Assembly (NCBI GenBank): GCA_963518665.1
Contig: CAUQKR010000034.1
Span: forward strand, 1-9,769
DNA: 9,769 nucleotides
Reading direction: 5' to 3'
DNA from: GN02-872 sp963518665
GTDB taxonomy: Bacteria; Patescibacteriota; Gracilibacteria; BD1-5; UBA6164
Position numbers and translations under genes: made by a program. Positions 1 to 4,235 of the stretch are shown one piece after another. The notes under the pieces were generated by a model that worked only from the letters and a program-made list of their open reading frames with translations, ran no database searches and had not been told where the DNA came from. How positions within the stretch are numbered: the stretch's first letter is position 1; each line of letters begins with the position of its first letter.

Positions 1-145
1 TTTTGTATTTTTACCTAGAATATATAAATGTTGTTATAATCACTCAAAAACAAATAATTAAACATCATAGGAATTTTAAATTATGATATTAGAAAAAATG
101 ATATTAAAAAAATTTTTTTTATTTTTGATTTTGTAAAGCCCTATC
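1..145. other. A/T-rich flank with no supported gene
   Basis: This stretch follows the truncated tape measure gene. I see only very short open frames (17 codons or fewer on the plus strand near 83-136) and no continuation of the tape measure protein in any frame. A TATAAT at 35-40 (plus strand) has no convincing -35 partner. The prophage deletion end probably lies near 146-170. Confidence 0.4.
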
Positions 146-1123
146 TTATATTTTATTACTTTCTAAAATAGGTCAAGTTAAAATTGTAAAAGCAGAGCCT
201 AAAAAAGGTAAAAAAGTAGCAAGAGAAGTAAAAACAATCAAAAGTCAAGTAAAAGCTCAAGCAAGTAAAACAATAGATTTTGCAAGACCAGGATTTTCTT
301 CAGCAAATTTTCTAAACCATTCAACTAAAGGAGTAACAAATCACATCATTTCACTCAAAACAGGTAAAAGCATACTTCAAACAGTAGCAGAAAGATTTTT
401 AATAGTTGCATTTAACTTAGATTTTTGACCAGAATATTCTTTAGTCAATTTTGAAGCATCTCAAACTTGAAAAGCAGTTTCTTGGATAATTCAATTGACT
501 GTAGCTTGTCTTTTTTCTTCATCGGTTAAAGTTTTTGCTGTTTTTCAGATAGATTTGGCATATTCATCCCAAATAACAGAAAGATTTTTAGTAACTCAAG
601 CATTATCAACCAAAGTAGAATTTTCATTTTTTATTCATTCAGTAGCAGTCTGAACAGCTTCTCAAAGAGATAAGTGAGCAGCTCTTCCAAAAGCAGCTGA
701 GTCTTTTAATCTCTCTAAAATTTGCCTAGCATCATCCATTCAATAACCTTTAGATAAAAGATTTTTGAGAGAAGTTGCAGCCTCTCAAGTAGTAACAAGT
801 CAATCTTTAGTAAAATCTTGAATAAACTTTTCAGCTTTTTTAAAATCATTTCAAGTTCAATTTACAATAGATTTTAACCCAATCATTGAATTATTTAGTT
901 TATCAGCTTCGTCAATTGCATTTCAAAATAGTCATCATAGTTTGTCTTTTAGAGTTCAGGCAAGTTGACTTATTTCATTAAAATGAATTGCAGAATTTAA
1001 AAAATTATTAGATAATTTGTTAGCACTATCAGATATTTTTCATATTTTAGAGCTAAATTCATTTATCCCTTTGTTATCTAGAGATGTTGTAATATTTATA
1101 CCTAAGTTATATTTTGAAGACAT
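146..1123 (-). CDS. Phage tail tape measure protein, C-terminally truncated
   Basis: This 325-residue protein matches the N-terminal conserved region of phage tail tape measure proteins, which set tail length and occupy the tail lumen. The diagnostic stretch is at about residues 130-215, with motifs such as KDSAAFGRAAHLSLGEA, NSTLVDNAGVTKN and VIWDEYAKSIGKTA. It is followed by LPVL near residue 250 and a hydrophobic segment (about 277-318, AKSIVLLAGAFTGLL). About 21 of 29 glycines are TGA, so the gene only reads under code 25. The ATG at 1123 is the first in the open frame. Tape measure proteins are usually 600 residues or more. Homology stops just after LTGPI and is followed by a short tail ending in TAA, so the C-terminal part looks deleted. 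It lies downstream of a G/G-T type chaperone pair, the usual phage order. I infer a prophage remnant. The family call is strong; whether the protein is still used is unknown. Confidence 0.85.
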
Positions 1124-1151
1124 TTGCTTTTTAATTAAAAATAGTTATAAT
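1124..1151 (+). promoter_or_regulatory. Promoter of the 102-residue membrane protein gene
   Basis: TTGCTT (1124-1129) and TATAAT (1146-1151) are 16 bases apart and lie 30 bases before the ATG at 1182. The -35 box overlaps the start of the divergent tape measure gene, so this small gene has its own promoter inside the tail module. Confidence 0.5.
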
Positions 1152-1181
1152 AAGTGAAATATTTATTTAAATGAATATATT

Positions 1182-1490
1182 ATGAAAAATATAATCTTAT
1201 TAAAAAATATAAAATTGATTTTCAAAATAATTTTTTTTATGTTTTTCTGGTTTTTAATACCTCCTTATTTTATATATAAAAAATATAAAAATTGGAAACT
1301 AGAAAAAATGAAAAAACAAATTATAGAAGAAATAGAAAGAAGATATGAAAAATTTACTTTTAAAAATAGATTTACACAAGAAGAAATAATAAAAATAATA
1401 ATTCAAGATATAGAAAATGAAGCTTTATATGTAGAGTATTTAGAAAATGAAAGATATAAAAGACTATTATATTTAGCAGCTATAACTTAA
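1182..1490 (+). CDS. Small lysine-rich membrane protein, moron-like
   Basis: This 102-residue protein belongs to no family I recognise. Residues 1-34 form a hydrophobic segment with positively charged flanks (NIILLKNIKLIFKIIFFMFF, then WFLIPPYFIY), probably one membrane anchor. The rest is a charged, probably helical tail rich in Lys, Glu and Ile. It contains no glycine, so it reads the same in the standard code and in code 25. It lies between the tail chaperone remnant (ending at 1515) and the tape measure gene (starting at 1123), on the opposite strand. It has its own promoter at 1124-1151 and a hairpin terminator directly after its TAA. An independently transcribed gene inserted between tail genes is the layout of a phage moron. 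That role, for example a surface or exclusion protein, is inference. Confidence 0.65.
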   Translation: MKNIILLKNIKLIFKIIFFMFFWFLIPPYFIYKKYKNWKLEKMKKQIIEEIERRYEKFTFKNRFTQEEIIKIIIQDIENEALYVEYLENERYKRLLYLAAIT

Positions 1491-1500
1491 TAAATAACCC

Positions 1501-1529
1501 AAAAACATCTTTTTTTAAGATGTTTTTTT
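1501..1529 (+). terminator. Rho-independent terminator after the small membrane protein
   Basis: AAAAACATCTT (1501-1511) pairs with AAGATGTTTTT (1517-1527) around a five-T loop, followed by Ts, 10 bases after the stop codon at 1490. The same hairpin overlaps the 3' end of the tail chaperone T frame (stop at 1515) on the minus strand and could work in both directions. Confidence 0.75.
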
Positions 1530-1721
1530 ATTCTCAATTTTTCTTTTAGCAGATAGTTTAGCTAAAGCAAGGGAGATGATGTATGGAGGAGTTTCAAGAA
1601 GCTCTTGCCAACTCCAACCATAAACCTCACAAATCTCTAAAAGTAAAATATCATAATCAACTTTTCATCAACTTTGCCTAGATAAAGCAGTTTCATACTG
1701 AAAAATTATACTATCTATCTT
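1515..1721 (-). CDS. Tail assembly chaperone, T part of a G-T frameshift protein
   Basis: This is a 68-codon frame with no ATG at its head. It begins where a -1 slip from the upstream frame would place the ribosome (AAG ATA GAT AGT) and ends in TAA at 1515. The encoded segment includes SRQSGGKVDYDILLLEICEV and then YGWSWQELLETPPYIISLAL, resembling the small T domain found between the tail chaperone and the tape measure gene in many siphophages. In those phages the G-T fusion recruits tape measure protein during tail assembly. The two adjacent glycines (SGGK) are TGA codons. Support comes from the frame relationship, the oligo-A slip site and the position before a tape measure gene. Sequence similarity alone would be weak for so short a domain. 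Confidence 0.6.
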
Positions 1722-1896
1722 TTTTTTCTTCTAGAGAATTTTTATTAAAATTATTTAAACTTGTTAAAATAGGTTCAAAATCTTTGGTAAATTTTTCAAC
1801 TCAAGACAGATCTAAATTATCAATTTTTTCTTCTAAAATATTTGAGTTTTCACTTTCACATAAAACTAAAGCAATTTCAATAAAAAAAGAGAGTTT
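1711..1896 (-). pseudogene. Tail assembly chaperone G, 5'-truncated remnant
   Basis: An open frame of 61 codons runs from just after an in-frame TAA (1899-1897) to TAG at 1711. It has no ATG or GTG start; ATT at 1881 would be the only weak candidate. The protein end is acidic and helical (LEEKIDNLDLSGVEKF, then FEPILTSLNNFN), which fits the C-terminal half of a G-type tail chaperone. The 5' end runs into the terminator hairpin of the upstream lipoprotein gene, so the rest of the gene, and any phage genes beyond it, seem deleted. The frame has one TGA glycine (LSGV). It ends three codons after the AAA AAA slip site, where readers shifting by -1 would enter the T frame. Confidence 0.55.
1720..1726 (-). 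promoter_or_regulatory. Candidate -1 ribosomal frameshift slip site (A AAA AAA)
   Basis: In the zero frame the message reads GAA AAA AAA GAT AGA TAG, so a slippery A AAA AAA heptamer lies three codons before the stop. A -1 shift joins exactly the T frame and extends the protein by 68 residues. A weak stem (TAGATA at 1717-1712 with TATCTA at 1684-1679) enclosing CAGT/ACTG lies just downstream. Such a shift is a conserved feature of phage tail chaperone genes. Confidence 0.6.
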
Positions 1897-1909
1897 TTAG
1901 CTCTCTTTT
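1881..1909 (-). terminator. Terminator of the lipoprotein gene
   Basis: On the minus strand AAAAGAGAG (1909-1901) pairs with CTCTCTTTT (1893-1885) around CTAAAAA, and the T run continues to 1882. The first arm begins inside the stop codon of the lipoprotein gene. The second arm lies in the open frame of the truncated tail chaperone, marking the phage remnant junction. Confidence 0.8.
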
Positions 1910-2771
1910 AATTTTGATATTTTTTAATTTCTTCTTTTATTTTTTCTAAATTATAATTTTCAGAATTAATATTTTTGATTTTTTGTATTTCAGGTTCATT
2001 ATCTAAAGCAAAAAAATAACATCTTGGAAAATTCATTTTTTTATATCATTCTAAAAATTTTTCTAGTTTTATTTTATTTATTTTTTCAAAAAAAGATTTT
2101 ATTTCAGGATAATCAGTAGAGTTTTTATATTTAAAATAATAATTTAAATAATTATCAAATCATTTTAAATCTTTAAAATCTATTTTTTCTCAGTTCCAAA
2201 AATCATAATAAAAATATTTTTCATTATTTAAATCTTCTTTTGTGTAAATTATTCTTGGTGGATTTATATTATTTTCCAAAAAAATATTATCAAATCAATT
2301 TAAAATATTTACTTCTAAAGTTTCTTTATCTTGAGTACATTCTTTAAAATAATAATTTTTTGAATCATCTAGTTTTTCAGTAAAATTTGTTAAAAAATCA
2401 CCAATATAATTCAATTTTTTTTCTTTATTTTCAAGTTTTGATAAAGATGGAGACACAAAATTTCACCAAAAAGTTAAAAAATAACATTCAGAGGAATTCT
2501 TATCTTTAAAAGCCTGAATTATAAAATTATTTCAACTATTTCAGTAAATTTTTTCAAATCAAGGTTGATTTTTCAGTTTTGATAAACAAATTTCAGCATT
2601 TGTTTTATTTTTAATATTTTCTTCAGAATTTAAAAAATCTTCATCATTTTTAATTTCCCCTGAATTTGTCTCAATTTTTTTATTTTCTTCAACTTTTTTA
2701 GGATTTCTTGTAGAATATTCACAAGAAAACAAAAACAAGCTACAAATAAGTAAAAAGGCTATTTTTTTCAT
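1908..2771 (-). CDS. Predicted lipoprotein, unknown function
   Basis: This 287-residue protein begins with a lipoprotein signal peptide: MKK, a hydrophobic core, then the lipobox LFSC with the lipidated cysteine at residue 17. A Lys/Glu/Asn-rich linker follows (about 18-60). The rest is a predicted extracytoplasmic domain rich in Phe, Tyr and Asn with four cysteines, in the motifs AEICLSK, SSECYFLTFWG, YYFKECTQ and FPRCYFFALD, which could form two disulfides. It has eight in-frame TGA glycines, and reading through them joins pieces that would otherwise look broken from residue 71 on. I recognise no family. It has a promoter 29 bases upstream and a terminator overlapping its stop, so it is a single-gene unit. 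It should be anchored at the outer face of the cell membrane; its role is unknown. Confidence 0.8.
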
Positions 2772-2800
2772 AAGCTTTTAGTTAAAAAATATTTTCTGTA

Positions 2801-2828
2801 ATTATATTGATTTTTTGTGTTTTGTAAA
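2801..2828 (-). promoter_or_regulatory. Promoter of the lipoprotein gene
   Basis: Read on the minus strand, TTTACA (2828-2823) and TATAAT (2806-2801) are separated by 16 bases and lie 29 bases before the ATG at 2771. Confidence 0.55.
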
Positions 2829-2886
2829 AGTAAATAAAGTTTGATTTTTTATTTTTAGAATAAAAAAACTTAAACTTAATTTAAAT

Positions 2887-2915
2887 AAAAAACTCTAGAT
2901 TTTCTAGAGTTTTTT
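2887..2915 (-). terminator. Terminator of the cysteine-rich peptide gene
   Basis: AAAAAACTCTAGA (2887-2899) and TCTAGAGTTTTTT (2903-2915) form a perfect 13-pair stem with a three-base loop, starting 8 bases after the peptide's stop codon. Both sides end in T runs when read outward, so it may work in both directions. Confidence 0.8.
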
Positions 2916-2923
2916 ATTTATTC

Positions 2924-3007
2924 TTATTTAGAACATCCACAAGTACAGCAAGTGCAAGTTTTTCCTTCTTTGCATCCACAAGTACAATTTTCTTTTTTGC
3001 AATTCAT
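2924..3007 (-). CDS. 27-residue cysteine-rich, metallothionein-like peptide
   Basis: This tiny gene reads ATG to TAA in 28 codons. The peptide has nine cysteines at positions 3, 8, 10, 12, 18, 20, 21, 23 and 25, mostly as C-x-C and with one C-C, and no aromatic residues; the rest is Lys, Thr, Gly, Glu, Asn and Ser. This is the composition of metallothioneins, which bind Cu(I), Zn or Cd in thiolate clusters. It is much shorter than the bacterial SmtA/BmtA type (about 55 residues) and nearer in size to fungal copper metallothioneins. The motif CTCGC occurs twice, encoded by an exact 14-base repeat (2934-2947 and 2973-2986), so it arose by internal duplication. It has its own promoter and terminator. 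The neighbouring regulator gene shares a promoter element. Metal binding is inferred from composition. Confidence 0.75.
   Translation of the reverse strand: MNCKKENCTCGCKEGKTCTCCTCGCSK
2934..2986 (-). repeat. 14-base direct repeat inside the cysteine-rich gene
   Basis: CATCCACAAGTACA (plus-strand reading) occurs at 2934-2947 and again at 2973-2986. It encodes the repeated CTCG(C) core and suggests the peptide grew by duplication of a cysteine motif. Confidence 0.8.
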
Positions 3008-3040
3008 ACTAAAAAAGTTAATTAAATAAAATATATAAGT

Positions 3041-3053
3041 TAACTTGTATATA
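3041..3053 (-). promoter_or_regulatory. Shared operator-like element, copy 1 (cysteine-rich peptide)
   Basis: The 13-base element TATATACAAGTTA (minus-strand reading) lies 5 bases after the -10 box of the peptide promoter, over the expected transcription start. It is part of a longer near-palindrome centred on AAGTTAACTT (about 3031-3053). An identical 13-mer lies at the same kind of position before the regulator gene. I infer a repressor site. Confidence 0.5.
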
Positions 3054-3058
3054 CATAT

Positions 3059-3085
3059 ATTATATACAAAAAAATTTTTTGTCAA
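3059..3085 (-). promoter_or_regulatory. Promoter of the cysteine-rich peptide gene
   Basis: Minus strand: a perfect TTGACA (3085-3080) and a perfect TATAAT (3064-3059) with a short 15-base spacer; a weaker TAATAT at 3062-3057 would give 17. Two tandem TTTTTGTATA copies (3089-3108, plus-strand reading) lie just upstream. The leader before ATG is long (about 45-50 nt) compared with other genes here. Confidence 0.6.
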
Positions 3086-3119
3086 ATCTTTTTGTATATT
3101 TTTGTATATATAATTTATA

Positions 3120-3155
3120 AAAAATCAAGACTAGCTTTTGCTAGTCTTGATTTTT
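3120..3155 (-). terminator. Terminator of the RHH regulator gene
   Basis: AAAAATCAAGACTAGC (3120-3135) and its exact complement (3140-3155) form a 16-pair stem with a four-base loop and a T run on the minus strand. The regulator's TAG stop (3143-3141) lies within the stem. Confidence 0.85.
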
Positions 3156-3518
3156 CTTTAGATTGTCACAATAATCACATATACAGTTTCTCATAATTGT
3201 TTGATATTTCATATTATTTTTTTCTGCATATTCTTTCAAAAATTCTATATCTTTTACAAAATACCTAACTGGAATAGAAATTTTTTCTTTCTTTTTTTCT
3301 TCATTTTCTAGAAAATTATCAATAAGTGTATATACAGTTTTGTGGAAAAATTGTTCTAAATCTTTTTCTAAAATTTCTTTTTTATATCCAGGAATTTTTA
3401 TTTCAAAATTATTTCAATTTTCAGTTTCTCAAAGATATTTTACGGTGTAGGGGAAAATATTATTTTTATAAAATATACTTCAAGTTTGTTTTTTGTCTAA
3501 ATTTTTTTCAAATTGCAT
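3141..3518 (-). CDS. Ribbon-helix-helix type regulator with C-terminal cysteine cluster
   Basis: This 125-residue protein has three in-frame TGA glycines (residues 13, 30 and 34). Its C-terminal part (about 80-115) looks like a CopG/BrnA-type ribbon-helix-helix DNA-binding domain: a short strand ISIPVRYFV, then a helix (IEFLKEYAEKNNM), then the typical YQTIMRN start of the second helix. Directly after come three cysteines in C-x-C-x2-C spacing (C112, C114, C117). The N-terminal part (about 20-75) is alpha/beta-looking and not recognised; a HicB-like fold is possible but weak. Its promoter has the same architecture as that of the neighbouring cysteine-rich peptide, and both carry an identical 13-base element after the -10 box. 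I infer an autoregulated repressor of both genes, with the cysteines sensing metal or redox state. An orphan antitoxin is the alternative. Confidence 0.65.
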
Positions 3519-3539
3519 AAAGTAAGTATAATTAAAAAA

Positions 3540-3552
3540 TAACTTGTATATA
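3540..3552 (-). promoter_or_regulatory. Shared operator-like element, copy 2 (regulator gene)
   Basis: This is TATATACAAGTTA on the minus strand, identical to 3041-3053. It begins 2 bases after the TATACT -10 box of the regulator promoter and is part of a near-palindrome (ACTTATATATACAAGT, 3541-3556). Its position fits autorepression. Confidence 0.5.
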
Positions 3553-3554
3553 TA

Positions 3555-3581
3555 AGTATATTTATTTATCTGAAAAGTCAA
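3555..3581 (-). promoter_or_regulatory. Promoter of the RHH regulator gene
   Basis: Minus strand: TTGACT (3581-3576) and TATACT (3560-3555) with a 15-base spacer, the same unusual spacing as the cysteine-rich peptide promoter. The ATG is 36 bases after the -10 box. Confidence 0.5.
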
Positions 3582-3594
3582 ATAAAAATTTTAT

Positions 3595-3622
3595 TTGCAA
3601 AAAAAGTTTAAATTTTTATAAT
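3595..3622 (+). promoter_or_regulatory. Promoter of the DUF1304 gene
   Basis: TTGCAA (3595-3600) and TATAAT (3617-3622) are separated by 16 bases and lie 33 bases before the ATG at 3656. It is divergent from the regulator promoter. Confidence 0.55.
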
Positions 3623-3655
3623 TATTTTGAAAATTTAAATATAAAAAAATAAAAA

Positions 3656-4012
3656 ATGGAGTATTTTGTAAAATTTTTTATAATTTTAGTTGCTTTAGAA
3701 CATTTTTATATTCTTTATATAGAGATGTTTGCTTGGGAAACTCTGTGAAAAAAAGTTTTTAAATGAGCCTTAAAAGAAGAACTTTTTAGTAAAACCGTTT
3801 GACTTGCTGCAAATCAAGGGCTTTATAATGGATTTTTAGGTGCTGGACTTTTGTGGTCGATTTATACTTGAGATCAAAATGTTTCGATTTTTTTCTTGAT
3901 TTGTGTGATTATTGCAGCTTTTTACTGAGCTTATAAATCAACTAAAAGTATTTTATTAAAACAATGACTTCCTGCAATTTTAGCTTTGTTTTCAGTATTT
4001 TTATTTTTATAA
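3656..4012 (+). CDS. DUF1304 family small membrane protein
   Basis: This 118-residue protein is recognisable as DUF1304, a small integral membrane family of unknown function. Family hallmarks are the N-terminal VALEHFYILYIEMFAWET (about residues 12-29), the central LAANQGLYNGFLGAGLLW (about 50-67) and the C-terminal QGLPAILAL. Hydrophobic segments near 4-24, 54-70, 76-92 and 100-118 suggest four membrane helices. Glycines in LGKK, KGAL, VGLA, TGDQ, YGAY and QGLP are TGA codons, so the gene is invisible under the standard code. It starts at ATG 3656 with its own promoter and is followed after 10 bases by the promoter of the candidate small RNA. Length matches the family. Biochemical role unknown. 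Confidence 0.88.
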
Positions 4013-4021
4013 AAAATAAAT

Positions 4022-4049
4022 TTGACATTTTTGGAAAAATGTTTATTAT
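4022..4049 (+). promoter_or_regulatory. Strong promoter with a hairpin spacer, for the candidate RNA
   Basis: A perfect TTGACA (4022-4027) and TATTAT (4044-4049) have a 16-base spacer. The inverted repeat ACATTTTT/AAAAATGT (4025-4032 and 4035-4042) fills the spacer; it could be an operator or a weak terminator for the DUF1304 gene. Confidence 0.6.
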
Positions 4050-4055
4050 ATAGTT

Positions 4056-4173
4056 ACATAATGCAATATTGGACAAGCAATCCTGGAATTCTATAAATAT
4101 TTATATGAATTAGCAGTTTGTTTCTACGTCCTTTTTACCCTTTTGGTGCACGTTTATCGTGCACCCTTTTTTT
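4056..4173 (+). ncRNA. Candidate small non-coding RNA, unknown family
   Basis: A transcription unit of about 115 nt is bounded by a strong promoter (4022-4049) and a GC-rich terminator (4145-4173). It is about 40 percent G+C, clearly above its surroundings. It has no convincing ORF: the longest ATG frame (4061-4096) would make only 11 residues. A 14-base palindrome TATAAATATTTATA lies at 4093-4106, and GGA/TCC could close a small hairpin at 4071-4083. I do not see the conserved features of tmRNA, RNase P RNA, 6S or the GGAAG-type SRP loop. The end positions are estimates from the promoter and terminator. The alternative is a leader or attenuator for uvrC, but the terminator would separate them and uvrC has its own -10 box. 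Confidence 0.5.
4145..4173 (+). terminator. GC-rich terminator of the candidate small RNA
   Basis: GGTGCACG (4145-4152) pairs exactly with CGTGCACC (4158-4165) around TTTAT, followed by one C and seven Ts. It is the most GC-rich hairpin in the window and marks the end of an RNA that needs strong termination. Confidence 0.85.
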
Positions 4174-4183
4174 GTAAAAAAAA

Positions 4184-4212
4184 TTTAGATTTATAAAATT
4201 TTTCAGTATAAT
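4184..4212 (+). promoter_or_regulatory. Probable uvrC promoter
   Basis: TTTAGA (4184-4189) and TATAAT (4207-4212) have a 17-base spacer and lie 23 bases before the uvrC ATG and 11 bases after the small-RNA terminator. Confidence 0.5.
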
Positions 4213-4235
4213 AAAGAAAAATAATTTTTATAAAT

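Noticed and set aside
1..145. Frameshifted continuation of the tape measure protein
   Set aside because: No frame shows tape-measure-like sequence; all are interrupted by TAA or TAG.
3030..3120. Repeated TTGTATATA-type motifs as a CRISPR or replication origin
   Set aside because: The units are short, irregularly spaced and in both orientations within a promoter region; there are no spacers, DnaA boxes or origin genes next to it.
2924..3518. Toxin-antitoxin module with the RHH protein as antitoxin
   Set aside because: No adjacent toxin gene is present; the partner is a cysteine-rich peptide unlike any toxin I recognise, and both genes have separate promoters and terminators.
3326..3520. 64-codon plus-strand ORF rich in Phe and Tyr
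   Set aside because: It is the antisense shadow of the regulator gene on the minus strand, which has a promoter and terminator.
4061..4096. 11-codon ORF at the start of the candidate RNA, possibly a leader peptide
   Set aside because: It has no run of regulatory codons, and the downstream terminator and separate uvrC promoter argue against attenuation of uvrC. Kept only as an alternative within the RNA entry.
4056..4173. Small SRP RNA, tmRNA, 6S RNA or tRNA
   Set aside because: The GGAAG/GCAG SRP loop, tRNA-like ends, the T-loop motif and the long 6S rod are not visible.
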